A stretch of DNA of 64,000 nt from Shewanella hafniensis (GCF_019655335.1 NZ_BPFD01000001.1:62001-126000), one strand, 5' to 3'; numbered from the stretch's first letter, positions 46,601-55,224 are shown. The notes: generated by a model not told the origin, from the sequence alone. Numbers and translations: made by a program.

Positions 46601-46874
46601 TTGCATTAATAAACAAAGCCATATTACGGCTACTGCCAATACGCTCTTGAATCAGCTCAATAAGCTCTTTAAGTAATAGGTTTTTGTCACCCTTATACTT
46701 TTTTAGCAGCGTATCATAAGCCTTTTTATTGAGATCAGTTTCGCTGATAAAAAATTCTAGGTCTTCTTCAATTATCAAAGAGTTTGTTACGGTGTTGGCT
46801 TTGACTTCATTGTAACCAAGGTCATTGCAGAAAAAAGGGAGCAAAAACTTATCTTGCAGGTGCAGTTCATTCAT
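43644..46874 (-). CDS. hsdR: Type I restriction enzyme, HsdR subunit
   Basis: This 1076-residue restriction subunit has an N-terminal nuclease domain with RPD (144-146) and ELK (160-162), the PD-(D/E)xK site. An SF2 helicase part has a P-loop-like GFGKSN near residue 396 and a DEIH box near 507. TRVNRT-like motif VI residues follow near 765. It cleaves unmethylated DNA after translocation with HsdM and HsdS. Its ATG overlaps the HsdS stop by four bases. Confidence 0.95.
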   Translation of the reverse strand: MNELHLQDKFLLPFFCNDLGYNEVKANTVTNSLIIEEDLEFFISETDLNKKAYDTLLKKYKGDKNLLLKELIELIQERIGSSRNMALFINANKSITLQGVKLHLFYPSDSVIHGNKLFEQNIFSVIQELPYKFKFQGEQIFSFRPDIVLFVNGIYLGYSELKSNYTSQNASKNGRGKVIKDYFEAVKAYHQHIDSNDMLSENEKLALRKDFLKIFEKAIHITTTDIGETYVIRTIADYFDEILTTCREGKFDREEIEKKAHSVFKLYPLLKPDADKKSKLKELFNALYSKFMVEKEILYYNFIERDVHVKKGIKEVKNEPGFLISPRPKQKFGTDKIMAKIDEFLDHEQDPYYFDSLLEKQLVGVSEAKKAELLQKRKAYSNNKNVYSLLMQYAAGFGKSNIIGWSALQLKDLRRPDENGNMQYVYDKVMIVVDRLQLRSQIDSLMLNMNIDKRLVVEATNKKTFQNALASDSRIVIVNLQKFGAVKEMMDASVLAKLAKMRIVFLIDEIHRSNSGDQHEEMVSIFDELQSPFDGEAYAGKATKKNLIVGFTATPDDHTLARFGEFSGYAESEKLWRPFDSFTMKEAIEDGFILNPLKNIVPVASKMLFDLPSNPLEGFTEKEFKDAQKKQVYENRERIDAISKYVADLLVKDVYRQIRGTGKAMLAVYSIKSAIAYKEAVTKYFNELVKLPKYEKYAEAPIHIVYSSNQDEQSATGLNEGLSEEKVLENFALKKNGLIIVVAKLQTGFDEKKLHTLFLDKEIRGISAIQTISRVNRTAKYKNDCKIVDFSYNNVNVQNIKDAFEHFSDVVVSDFDPFGDKKVLDILLSELNKSDTYDKFFNVFMGIYRDPVKRDQPESYLDFESSLKKYIEANPQRTADTKAKAAQYFTILNRIEFVIALDAKYSEPSFLFFWRKFNTLYNMLHRSDDVKDPIEVYFDSQIGMVEVIAEEPKKKKKKPTEVATGAPPGPGGQYDILAIIAARNDQEEKIGSLILEFESKISDFFSYVNSSTEGERLIVKIKSHVSENEIYDDFSKIYRKYRALYRSKVGDYFFKETEDLVDKLCDDFELMLREQD

Positions 46875-48217
46875 GCTGCGCTTCCTCTTTTTGTAGTATT
46901 TTTTAATCGAATCTTCCCTGTAATAGCATCATTAACTACTGCTATGCGAAGCTCTTTTAATTTTTCAATTTGCCTTGATAAATTCCCAATAGCCTTGTCG
47001 GTTAATTCAGTAGAACATCTAATCTTATTGATAATTTCCAGTTGCTCTTCTAATGGTGGGATAGGTGTTAGAGCATCTGCTATTGCAGATTGGCCAAGCC
47101 CAACTCGCGTAATCCCCTTGGCAAAAACAGTGAATCGTTTACCAAATCGTTGGCTCTGAAATAATCTAAAAAGGTATTCACCCAAAATAATTTTATTATT
47201 GCATCTGATTTGTGCTAGATGATAACCACACAATACACCTTCCAGAGTTTCTGCAGCCAAAGCAGGTACAGCAATATCCTCACAAGTCTCCGAGTCTTTT
47301 GTAATTAAAACATCCCCTTTTAATATCTGAAACTTAGCTATTTCACTATCATTAGCAGTTGCTTGCATAAATTCTAAAGACGAATTTATGAAATCATTTT
47401 TGTATACATCCACATAGTTGCATAGCTTTACTGTCTTTTCATGATCATGGGACTTTTTGTCTACATTACTGTTCTGTATATTTGCAACTTCTTTTAGTCG
47501 AAGCACCTTCCAGTGACTAGGAATTTTCCCAATAGCGTCATCATCACTAGGTTTTAATGGTGTATCTTTTACCAACCCAGAAAAAGCAATCTCATCAATA
47601 TTCGTTGCTCTCAATTTTTTATATAGAATGACCTTCTTGCTTAGGGTATTAATTTTCTTATCAATTAGTGTTACTTTGTTATCGATATAGTCTGCGATAT
47701 TTTTTTGTTCGGTCGATGAAGGGTATGGCACTGTTAATGCGCCTAATTTATCGAAATAAAGACGCAACCTCATATCCATAATTCCACGCGAGTTCTTGCG
47801 AAATATTTTTTTTGCCGTTTCAGTCCTGAATAGATAAGCAAAGTACCTTGGGTCAACCTCTGGTTTTACCTGTCTCAAAACATCATAGGCAGGACTGGTA
47901 ACACCTTCATATTCAGACAAACCCACGGCCCCCATCCATGCCAAAAGCTTGTTCACGACAATATCGTTCTTTCTGACAATCCAATATCCATCGGTCGAGC
48001 TGGCTTTGTTACCTCTGGCTTCCAAGTCTTTGCGTGGCTTTACGCCTATTCCTGTATATAAAGAAAGTAGTTCGTAATCATTGTTTGCTGGTGCAGCGTC
48101 GGTTACTAACCTAAAAAGATCTTTTACGCGCTTTTCTTGCCACTCACTAGGGATTGTGACAGACCATTCGCCTTCGGCGTTTTTATACGAATCATAGGTT
48201 TCTGAATGTAGCTTCAT
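46871..48217 (-). CDS. hsdS: Type I restriction enzyme, HsdS specificity subunit
   Basis: This 448-residue protein has two target-recognition domains (about 10-150 and 225-370). Each is followed by a conserved helix, in SSTEQKNIADYIDNKVTLIDKK (split description) and PPLEEQLEIINKIR. This two-fold layout matches HsdS. The first TRD begins with SEWQEKRVKDLF. It sets which bipartite sequence is methylated and cut. It overlaps hsdM and hsdR by four bases each. The recognition sequence cannot be predicted from here. Confidence 0.93.
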   Translation of the reverse strand: MKLHSETYDSYKNAEGEWSVTIPSEWQEKRVKDLFRLVTDAAPANNDYELLSLYTGIGVKPRKDLEARGNKASSTDGYWIVRKNDIVVNKLLAWMGAVGLSEYEGVTSPAYDVLRQVKPEVDPRYFAYLFRTETAKKIFRKNSRGIMDMRLRLYFDKLGALTVPYPSSTEQKNIADYIDNKVTLIDKKINTLSKKVILYKKLRATNIDEIAFSGLVKDTPLKPSDDDAIGKIPSHWKVLRLKEVANIQNSNVDKKSHDHEKTVKLCNYVDVYKNDFINSSLEFMQATANDSEIAKFQILKGDVLITKDSETCEDIAVPALAAETLEGVLCGYHLAQIRCNNKIILGEYLFRLFQSQRFGKRFTVFAKGITRVGLGQSAIADALTPIPPLEEQLEIINKIRCSTELTDKAIGNLSRQIEKLKELRIAVVNDAITGKIRLKNTTKRGSAA

Positions 48218-50292
48218 AGTGCGATAGCCTCATCCAGTTGTTTTAACTCTTCCTCCAGTGCTGCGATTTCTTTTAAAACATCTTCAACACTGTGTTGAGC
48301 CTCTGGCTTGTAGAAAATTTTGTTAAAGTTAATTTCTACACCCACAACATTTTCAAGATATTCAAACGGTTTACTGATGTATTTCGCCATAAAGGCTTCA
48401 ATAGCTTGCTGATTAAGCACAGAATCTTTATTAAATGGAATAACTTCGTAGTCTTTTTGATAATCCGGAGTCAACTCAACAGTAATTTCAATTCGTTCCG
48501 GTAGTTTTTTTGTGGCTTTCTTGAGTACAGCCTTAATGTCAATCTTCCCACAGCCTAATGCTTGAGTAGTCCCTGTTTTACGATCTTCTTTGATTAGGGT
48601 TTCTTGCTCGTCATTGTAATAGTAGGTGCTTGAATTGGTCGTAACTTTAAGCGGCTGTTCTTTATAATTAAGGCCTGAAACAAATGGTTTGATATCTTGT
48701 TCAAAATACTCGAATAAAGAACTATAAGATTCTCTACTATATTCTGTAATAGAAAATTCTGTAAGCTCTCTCTCTCCGTCAGTTAAAGACGTAACCGCTA
48801 GCGGCTTGGAGGCAGCTCTCTTCATTTCGCCAGTTTTTTTATCTTCTTTCATTGGCAGCTGCGATTCAAAACTTAACCCGTTTTGATCTACATTGGTTAG
48901 CATGATCGCTTGTTTGTTGAAGTAGAAGTGTTCCTTTTCAAAGACCTTGGTAAATTCATTATCTTGATATTCAAGCAGTGCTTGTACTATCTCTGCTCTT
49001 TGCTCTTCGGCTACTTCGCGCTTCTTCGAACCTTTACTTTTCTTGAGTTCTGTCCACTTTTCACTGGCATTAATCAGCAATACTTTATCTTCAGATTTTG
49101 GATCTCTATTTTTGTTTAGCACCCAAAGGTAGGTGTGAATACCGGTGTTGAAAAACTCATCTGTTGGAAGCTGAATAACGGCCTCGACTAGTTTGCTCTC
49201 CAACATCCACTTTCGGATGTTACTTTCAGCCGAACCAGCATCGCCACTAAATAATGTAGAACCATTATGAACAACAACACCCACACCATTAGCATCCAAT
49301 TTCGAGATTAAATGTTGCATAAAGAGCAACTGACCATCAGAGATGGACGGTAGGAATTTGAAACGTTCTGTTTTGTCGTTTTGAATGTCTTTGGCGTAGC
49401 CAGACCAACTTACACCATAAGGTGGATTAGCAATGACCACGTCAAACTCTTCGTTGTCGAATTTATCGTCAACCAAAGTGTTACCGTGTTCGATTTTTGA
49501 ATCAGGGCGAAAACGACTTTCGATCTTTGCTAGTGCATAAAGCGCGTCGTTCCAATCTTGCCCATATGTTTGAGTTAGACGCTTAAACTTTTTGTTTATG
49601 CGGTCTTCAACACCAAATAGCATGTTGCCGCCACCGCAGGTACAGTCATAGATTTTTAGCAGCTTGTCGGATTCTTCTATTTTCGAAGCGACAATATCAC
49701 TGATGAGTGCAATTACATCATCAGGGGTGTACTGCTCCCCGGCGGTTTCTGCTGAGATGTCAGCCCATTTACGTTTGATATGCTCTTCTAGTGTGGTGAT
49801 CTCAGAGTTATTAAAAGGCTTGAGGTCAATTTCAGCCCAAAGTTTGGTATAGCCAAGCAATACCTTTTTTGCTTTGAGTTTGGCTATTACACCTCGTATA
49901 TCGAGAAACTTTTCGCCTTCAACGGCATCTACGCCAAGCAGGTCTTTCGTTTCACCATCAAAGCCATGAAGGTAGGCATCGAAGTCGATATCAAAAGATT
50001 TGTCGTTTTTACAAATATCGGATAACGATTGGTTTTTCTCAAAAATGAAGATGTTGTAGCCTTGGCCTTTATCTTTGATGAGATCATAGAGATCTTCTTG
50101 TTGAATCTCTTTAAATGCTTCTTCGCCTATTTCTGCCTTTAGTTCATCAAACATCCGTATAAGCCGGCTTTCAATCATCACAAGAGCAAAGAAAGGCATC
50201 ATGAACGAAGGCCATTCTGATTCTTTAATACCACTACCACGTAGAAGGTCAGCAGTTGCCCAAATTTTTGATTCGTATTGTAAAATATTCAT
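48214..50292 (-). CDS. hsdM: Type I restriction enzyme, HsdM methyltransferase subunit
   Basis: This 692-residue adenine N6-methyltransferase has EQYTPDDV (186-193), motif I DCTCGGGN (216-223) and the catalytic NPPY (289-292). C-terminal helical regions extend well beyond the usual 500 residues and end in a Glu-rich coiled coil (EEIAALEEELKQLDEAIAL region). The extra length may be an HsdM subtype. It lies next to the WYL gene with an eight-base gap and leads the hsdM-hsdS-hsdR order. Confidence 0.94.
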   Translation of the reverse strand: MNILQYESKIWATADLLRGSGIKESEWPSFMMPFFALVMIESRLIRMFDELKAEIGEEAFKEIQQEDLYDLIKDKGQGYNIFIFEKNQSLSDICKNDKSFDIDFDAYLHGFDGETKDLLGVDAVEGEKFLDIRGVIAKLKAKKVLLGYTKLWAEIDLKPFNNSEITTLEEHIKRKWADISAETAGEQYTPDDVIALISDIVASKIEESDKLLKIYDCTCGGGNMLFGVEDRINKKFKRLTQTYGQDWNDALYALAKIESRFRPDSKIEHGNTLVDDKFDNEEFDVVIANPPYGVSWSGYAKDIQNDKTERFKFLPSISDGQLLFMQHLISKLDANGVGVVVHNGSTLFSGDAGSAESNIRKWMLESKLVEAVIQLPTDEFFNTGIHTYLWVLNKNRDPKSEDKVLLINASEKWTELKKSKGSKKREVAEEQRAEIVQALLEYQDNEFTKVFEKEHFYFNKQAIMLTNVDQNGLSFESQLPMKEDKKTGEMKRAASKPLAVTSLTDGERELTEFSITEYSRESYSSLFEYFEQDIKPFVSGLNYKEQPLKVTTNSSTYYYNDEQETLIKEDRKTGTTQALGCGKIDIKAVLKKATKKLPERIEITVELTPDYQKDYEVIPFNKDSVLNQQAIEAFMAKYISKPFEYLENVVGVEINFNKIFYKPEAQHSVEDVLKEIAALEEELKQLDEAIAL

Positions 50293-50300
50293 GTTCTTCC

Positions 50301-51248
50301 CTATGCTGTGACGCTATCGAAACCAGGCGCAATCGCAAGGTTACCGACACCGTATAAAGTTTGATAATTTTTTAGCCATAAATGGAATTCGGGTGTTTTT
50401 AGCAGAGCCTCTTTAGAGCAATCAACATTCCAAAGCCGAAGCAAATACCCAGCGGTTGCAGCTCTAATCTCAACCTTTAGAACGCCACCCGTCATGCCAT
50501 AATCCAGCTCTATCGCTTCGCTGTGCTCTATGCGTGGATGCGGCACTAACTCAAGCTCTACAAAGCGATTCCATTGCCGGTCTTGGGTTTCGAGCTCACT
50601 TTCTTTGATAACAGAAGGCGACAAAGTGGAATCTTCAAGCACAACCGCTGCTTTAATTCGGGTCAGCACAAAGTCACGGAACTCAGCATGCTTGCGGTCA
50701 AAACCACGAACATGCCAACGCAGGCCATTGTCCACCAGCGTATGCGGCACGATTTCACGGGTTGTTTCACCACTCGATAACGATACATAGGTGATACGCA
50801 AGGCTTTGCCTTTGTGTATGGCTTCGGTGACTTTCGCCACTATCGATAGATTCGGTTTGTTAAGGTGATAAGGCGCTTCACACGCCAGTGGTGGTTTTAC
50901 CTTGCCAGTGAAGCCATCTCCGTAACCTTGGCTAATAGTTGCCAATGTTCTCACAACGTCATAGTCGAACAAGGGCTCAAATGCTTCACCGCGCTTATGC
51001 AACTTGAGCTTTTGGTCATACTCAATGTTGCCTGGCGCAAGCTCTCGGTACATGGTGAAGTCTTTCGTTGCTTGTGCAGCGGCTATGCTGAAGCGATCGA
51101 CTAAATCCGCTCGCACCGCTTCGCCCTTAAACAATAAGGTGAAATCGATGTGGGCAATGCGATCCCTGGTTGCTTGTGGCAACTGCGCTATCTGCGAAAG
51201 CCTATCTGGCTTCGCCACTACCGTTTGTTTCAGACCATCATTTGTCAT
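50301..51248 (-). CDS. WYL-domain transcription regulator
   Basis: This 315-residue protein has an N-terminal winged-helix part and a WYL domain (about 140-220). The domain includes LRITYVSLSSGETTREIVPHTLV (split description) and GLRWHVRGFD, with the Arg/Trp/His pattern of the family. It ends in a C-terminal WCX-like domain. WYL proteins commonly repress restriction or BREX operons; this one is eight bases upstream of hsdM. Its likely operators lie in the gap upstream. Confidence 0.9.
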   Translation of the reverse strand: MTNDGLKQTVVAKPDRLSQIAQLPQATRDRIAHIDFTLLFKGEAVRADLVDRFSIAAAQATKDFTMYRELAPGNIEYDQKLKLHKRGEAFEPLFDYDVVRTLATISQGYGDGFTGKVKPPLACEAPYHLNKPNLSIVAKVTEAIHKGKALRITYVSLSSGETTREIVPHTLVDNGLRWHVRGFDRKHAEFRDFVLTRIKAAVVLEDSTLSPSVIKESELETQDRQWNRFVELELVPHPRIEHSEAIELDYGMTGGVLKVEIRAATAGYLLRLWNVDCSKEALLKTPEFHLWLKNYQTLYGVGNLAIAPGFDSVTA

Positions 51249-51566
51249 GCGTCTTGTTTATCCAATTCAACCAGTTTCTTAAAAATTCTGTTTATAAAGT
51301 AAGGACCGATATCGCGTAATCACATTGAAAAGCATCACTCAATGCTGCTCTTCATCCGCAATGACTTAACAATCTCTACTGGTTGAAGCTGGACAGATGG
51401 CCATAAAACACTGAATAGGCTTCAACCTAATTAATTTTATTAGGTATCATCCTATCACAAATTATTTTGTAGGGAAGACTAAGCGGCAACTTTTTGATCT
51501 GGATTGCATTTGCCGCTCAGATGTGGGCGTAAAGACATTGTTTTATGGCATTGCTGATAGTCATGA
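51249..51566. promoter_or_regulatory. Gap upstream of the WYL-hsd operon with several dyads
   Basis: No gene is visible. Inverted repeats are GGTTGAAGC/GCTTCAACC (51381-51389 with 51419-51427), CCTAATTAATTTTATTAGG (51426-51444) and AGCGGCAA/TTGCCGCT (51482-51489 with 51510-51517). The AT-rich palindrome at 51426-51444 lies well upstream of the WYL start and could be its operator. The hsd promoter should be here, but I could not fix -35 and -10. Confidence 0.4.
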
Positions 51567-51866
51567 TCAATGCGCTACCCGAACCAGTGACACCACGATG
51601 TTACTGCTTTGAGACTTTTCTTTTTCCGAGTCTGTGGACATCAGGGCTCGTTGCTCACTTTCCCGAATGCGCCTAGCAACTTCTGCCTGGGCTGGTAGCA
51701 ATGGCAGCATCCCTTCAGCAATTGCGTCTGGGGCAGACTCTTGGCCACAGGACATCAAATGCTTCCATGGATCTTTAAGAAAGCGCTCGAACGTGATGCC
51801 AAATTCAATGATGCGGGCAGAGACGAAGATTTCGCCCCAGTATTCAATGTAGGTGTCTTGGTACAT
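51567..51866 (-). CDS. Small conserved ICE protein (s026-like position)
   Basis: This 99-residue soluble protein has Trp and aromatic residues at the N-terminus and a basic helix (about 58-72, QAEVARRIRESEQRA). I know no function. It lies between the hsd island and the exonuclease, matching one of the conserved ICE genes flanking hotspot 5. AAGAGGAAT precedes ATG 51866, and a GGAAAG/CTTTCC stem covers the region. Its leader shares a 40-base block with the gene at 212. Confidence 0.6.
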   Translation of the reverse strand: MYQDTYIEYWGEIFVSARIIEFGITFERFLKDPWKHLMSCGQESAPDAIAEGMLPLLPAQAEVARRIRESEQRALMSTDSEKEKSQSSNIVVSLVRVAH

Positions 51867-51902
51867 GGAAAGATTCCTCTTGTTGGTTAAACCATGAGTT
51901 CA

Positions 51903-51937
51903 CTTTCCATTTTCCAGAGGTTTTCAAATATGCAAGG
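51903..51937 (-). repeat. Leader repeat, copy B (shared with 948-981)
   Basis: On the minus strand the block reads CCTTGCATATTTGAAAA followed by TGGAAAATGG. It begins a few bases after the stop of the exonuclease gene and sits about 70 bases before ATG 51866. Confidence 0.5.
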
Positions 51938-51939
51938 GG

Positions 51940-52848
51940 CTATGACAAAGCTTTAAATCGATTGCGGGCATCTTTGTAGTCATAGTGGGCATGTTCTGAG
52001 CCACGATGATACAAATCATCCAAGTAAGTTTGTTCCTGCGGCAACTCGTCTTCGCTGATTTCGCGCCACCAATGTTTGTTGGCACCTTTAACGCCGTCAT
52101 GCCAACGGTAACCACGTTCTTTTAAATAGTCCTTTACGTCAAACGGCGCACCAAACGCACGAACTAACACAGTTCGCCTGTCTGCTTCAGACAACAAGTT
52201 TGCAACGGACTCGGGCAACAAATGAAACAACCAGGCCATCGCCAAACAATCGGTTGCAGCTCGGTGTCCTTCATAGAACCAACCTAAGCGAAGCAGCAGG
52301 TACTCAAGCTTTCGACTTTCAAAGCCCAGTGCTTTCCAATCTATGCCGCTAGCTGAACAGGCCCAAGATAGATGGCCTAATGCGGCAAACCGCTTTTCAA
52401 AGAAAGGACGATCAAACTGTGCATTGTGCGCAACCACCAGCGGATCATCGGATAACCAACTCGCAACCATTGCATCATCAATGTGCTGGCCTTGCACCAT
52501 CTCATCGGTGATGCCGGTTAACTCGGTAATCAGCTCGGGGATTGGCTTGCCGGGATCTTCATACAAGCTGATCACATCAACAATCGACACAATCCGCTTA
52601 GCTGATGGGCTGTAAAGCACCTTAACCATACCAAGCTCAATAATGGACTCATCATCGGCAGACAGTCCGGTTGTCTCTGTATCGAGCAGCACCATTGGCT
52701 GTTCATCACCGACCATAGGAGAAAGTTCAAGTGGCCAGGACTGCGGCTCACGCGTTAATGGAATACGCTCCAGCAATCTAAAATCTTCTGGTCTTTCTGG
52801 GATATCCGCGAGGCGCTCTAGCGGAAATGGCGCAGGGGCTCTTGTCAT
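51940..52848 (-). CDS. DnaQ-like 3'-5' exonuclease domain protein
   Basis: This 302-residue protein has an exonuclease domain from about residue 50. ExoI is VLLDTETTGLS (D-x-E), ExoII VVAHNAQFDRPF, ExoIII HRAATDCLAMAW (His-x4-Asp). The last 75 residues, with YRWHDGVKG and NKHWWREI, form an extra Trp-rich domain. The structure resembles the epsilon proofreading fold, but the gene is not linked to a polymerase. Related genes occur at this place in SXT/R391. It probably degrades incoming or damaged DNA ends; the substrate is unproven. Confidence 0.85.
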   Translation of the reverse strand: MTRAPAPFPLERLADIPERPEDFRLLERIPLTREPQSWPLELSPMVGDEQPMVLLDTETTGLSADDESIIELGMVKVLYSPSAKRIVSIVDVISLYEDPGKPIPELITELTGITDEMVQGQHIDDAMVASWLSDDPLVVAHNAQFDRPFFEKRFAALGHLSWACSASGIDWKALGFESRKLEYLLLRLGWFYEGHRAATDCLAMAWLFHLLPESVANLLSEADRRTVLVRAFGAPFDVKDYLKERGYRWHDGVKGANKHWWREISEDELPQEQTYLDDLYHRGSEHAHYDYKDARNRFKALS

Positions 52849-53442
52849 TGATGGTTCCTCTTCAATTCTATTGTTCGCTTTGGGTTATTTCACTGTGCCA
52901 CAGGTTGTACAAAATGCACCTTGGATACCTCAGCGTTTTTTTAATCTTTCTACTGGGTGAACCCATGTATGAAGGCTTTGACTAAGCCTTTCAGAAAGCC
53001 TTAGCTAAACCGTTTAGGTAACCCTTACCGATACCCTTTACGTATGGCTTAGCCAACCCCTTTTCAAACGGTTGCAAAAGGCTTGAACTGAGTTCGACTG
53101 AGCATTTTAATGATGCTCCTGACTTCGCTTTAAGCAAGTAAATTCAATACGAAGCAGAATTTTACTAACTGTTTTTAAACCCTTTGCAAAGGGTTCATCA
53201 AGCCTTGTCTGACGGTTACTTGACCCATGCGTTAACCAGTAGCAGTAACAGGATCAGTAACAGAAACAAGATCAGTAGGCAGAAGCAGTATTGTCCAAGC
53301 CTTGTAGGCTTTGACGAGGGCGAGCGATCCCCCACATCTAGTTTTTCAACACAAAAAATAAATCACCGACAACACAGCGTCTTACTCGAACAACTACAGT
53401 TTTACCTACAATTTTACTTGTAGAAATCAGCATAGCATTAGA
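52849..53442. other. Non-coding stretch between the exonuclease and rumA
   Basis: About 600 bases without a gene. It contains an array of about eight in-phase 12-base units from 52972 to 53067 (consensus about AAGCCTTTNNNN, many with CCTT), degrading to about 53090. A perfect 18-bp palindrome AACCCTTTGCAAAGGGTT lies at 53178-53195. Two near-identical 19-mers with GATCAGTA lie at 53250-53287. A promoter or origin function is possible but not shown. Confidence 0.55.
52972..53090. repeat. Degenerate 12-bp tandem repeat array
   Basis: Consecutive units start every 12 bases: AAGGCTTTGACT, AAGCCTTTCAGA, AAGCCTTAGCTA, AACCGTTTAGGT, AACCCTTACCGA, TACCCTTTACGT, ATGGCTTAGCCA and ACCCCTTTTCAA. The phase breaks after 53067. 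Stop codons interrupt the tetrapeptide reading, so it is not part of a gene now. Confidence 0.6.
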
Positions 53443-53462
53443 TACTGTATAAACAAACAGTA
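53443..53462 (+). promoter_or_regulatory. LexA/SOS box of rumAB
   Basis: The 20-base site TACTGTATAAACAAACAGTA closely matches the LexA consensus (CTGT-N8-ACAG). It lies 27 bases upstream of the rumA start, so the operon should be induced by DNA damage. Confidence 0.85.
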
Positions 53463-53488
53463 TCAGTTGTAATTTTTCGAGGTTCGTC

Positions 53489-53938
53489 ATGAGTGTCTCG
53501 CTGATAGGCCGTAGCGGCGCACTTGCCTTCATCAAAGCCAAGCGCCTTCGTATTCCATTGTTTATGGAACGTGTTTCTGCTGGTTTTCCCTCACCAGCGC
53601 AGGATTATGTTGAGCAAACGCTCGACCTCAACGAGCTGTGCATCAAGCGACCGGCTGCAACGTTCTTTGTACGTGTTGAAGGTGATTCAATGATTGATGC
53701 CGGGATTCACCCAGATGATATTCTGGTGGTTGATCGCTCTGTCCAAGCCGAACACGGTGACATTGTCATCGCGGGAATCCATGGAGAACTCACGGTAAAG
53801 GAGCTTCAACTCAGGCCTTGCGTCAAGCTGATCCCAAGAAACCCGGCGTATGAGCCCATTCATATTCCTGAAGGGACAGAGTTAGAGATATTTGGTGTGG
53901 TCACCAATGTGGTGCGAAACATGCGCCGCAAGTCGTGA
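53489..53938 (+). CDS. rumA: UmuD-like protein RumA
   Basis: This 149-residue S24-family protein is cleaved on RecA filaments to activate polymerase V. Cleavage should occur at Ala31-Gly32 (SAGFPSP). The catalytic dyad is Ser67 (GDSM) and Lys104 (LTVKEL). It is the ICE homologue of UmuD; I use the R391 name. It precedes rumB by seven bases and is controlled by the LexA box at 53443-53462. Start ATG 53489 is the first in-frame ATG. Confidence 0.93.
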   Translation: MSVSLIGRSGALAFIKAKRLRIPLFMERVSAGFPSPAQDYVEQTLDLNELCIKRPAATFFVRVEGDSMIDAGIHPDDILVVDRSVQAEHGDIVIAGIHGELTVKELQLRPCVKLIPRNPAYEPIHIPEGTELEIFGVVTNVVRNMRRKS

Positions 53939-53945
53939 CTATCCC

Positions 53946-55214
53946 ATGCCAGTATTTGCCTTGGTGGACTGCAACAACTTTTACGCCAGTTGTGAGAAGC
54001 TGTTTCGTCCTGATTTAAAAGATACGCCGGTTGTGGTGCTGTCCAATAATGACGGCTGCGTGGTTGCACGGTCGCGTGAAGCTAAGTTACTCGGTATTAA
54101 AATGGGCGTACCCGTCTTTCAAATCAAAGCTGAAATGCAGCGTCATGGTATTTTGGCATTCTCGTCCAATTACGCGCTGTACGCAGATTTGAGCAGTCGA
54201 GTGATGCGCACTTTGGAAGAGATGGCACCACGAGTAGAGGTTTACTCCATTGACGAAGCGTTTTTGGACTTAACCGGTATTGAGTCTGCCCTATCCCTTG
54301 TCGAGTTCGGACAACAAGTGCGAGAGCGGATAGGTCACTGGATTGGGATCACCGTCTGTGTAGGCATTGCACCGACAAAAACACTCGCCAAGCTGGCTAA
54401 CCATGCCGCCAAGAAATATCCGGCCACTCAAGGGGTTGTAGATCTAACCAATCCAGATCGGCAACGTCGATTGCTCACATTAGTCCCGGTTGATGATGTT
54501 TGGGGCGTTGGTAAACGGCTTTCTAAGCGATTAAATGCGTTGGGTATTACCACAGCCTTAGACCTAGCCAATGCCTCCCCTAGAGCCATCAGAGACCAGT
54601 TCTCGGTGGTTTTAGAAAGAACCGTCAGAGAGCTCAATGGTGAGTCGTGCATTGAACTTGAAGATATCCCGCCAACTAAAAAACAAATCGTCTGTAGCCG
54701 TTCATTTGGCGCAAAAGTAACGCAATTTGAATTGTTACGTGAGGCCGTATGTGAATACGCAACCCGTGCCACTGAGAAGCTACGCAAAGAACAGCAGCAA
54801 GCCAAAGTGCTGACCGTGTTCATACGAACCAGCCCCTTTAAGGACAACGAGCCGCAATACAGCAACTCCGCATCGGGCGAGTTGTTGATACCCAGTTGTG
54901 ATACGAGGGATTTTATCGAGCTGGCCCGTCACTTACTCAAGCGGATATGGAAGGATGGTTTTCGTTATGCCAAAGCGGGCGTCATGCTGTCTGACTTTTA
55001 CGATCCAGGCATGTTTCAACCAGGACTATTCGATGACGTATCGACCCGCTCCAATAGCCAACAGTTAATGTCTGTATTGGACACCATTAACCAAAGTGGT
55101 GCCGGAAAGGTTTTCTTTGCTGGACAAGGACTCAAGAAAGATTGGTCGATGAAGCGAGAGCATTTGTCTCCCGCTTATACAACACGCTGGGACCAGTTAC
55201 CGCGAGTGAAGTAG
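53946..55214 (+). CDS. rumB: UmuC-like translesion polymerase RumB, intact
   Basis: This 422-residue Y-family polymerase subunit has FALVDCNNFYASCEKLF at the N-terminus with the catalytic Asp. VYSIDEAFLDLTG holds the SIDE catalytic residues (about 95-108). Finger, HhH (DVWGVGKRL) and little-finger parts follow. I chose ATG 53946, seven bases after the rumA stop. It is full length, unlike the SXT copy, where rumB is broken by resistance genes. It raises mutation rate after DNA damage. Confidence 0.94.
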   Translation: MPVFALVDCNNFYASCEKLFRPDLKDTPVVVLSNNDGCVVARSREAKLLGIKMGVPVFQIKAEMQRHGILAFSSNYALYADLSSRVMRTLEEMAPRVEVYSIDEAFLDLTGIESALSLVEFGQQVRERIGHWIGITVCVGIAPTKTLAKLANHAAKKYPATQGVVDLTNPDRQRRLLTLVPVDDVWGVGKRLSKRLNALGITTALDLANASPRAIRDQFSVVLERTVRELNGESCIELEDIPPTKKQIVCSRSFGAKVTQFELLREAVCEYATRATEKLRKEQQQAKVLTVFIRTSPFKDNEPQYSNSASGELLIPSCDTRDFIELARHLLKRIWKDGFRYAKAGVMLSDFYDPGMFQPGLFDDVSTRSNSQQLMSVLDTINQSGAGKVFFAGQGLKKDWSMKREHLSPAYTTRWDQLPRVK

Positions 55215-55224
55215 GCCCGGTGAT

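Noticed and set aside
42597..53488. CRISPR array
   Set aside because: The repeats seen (12-mers and pairs) are short, degenerate and without uniform spacers; no cas genes are present anywhere in the window.
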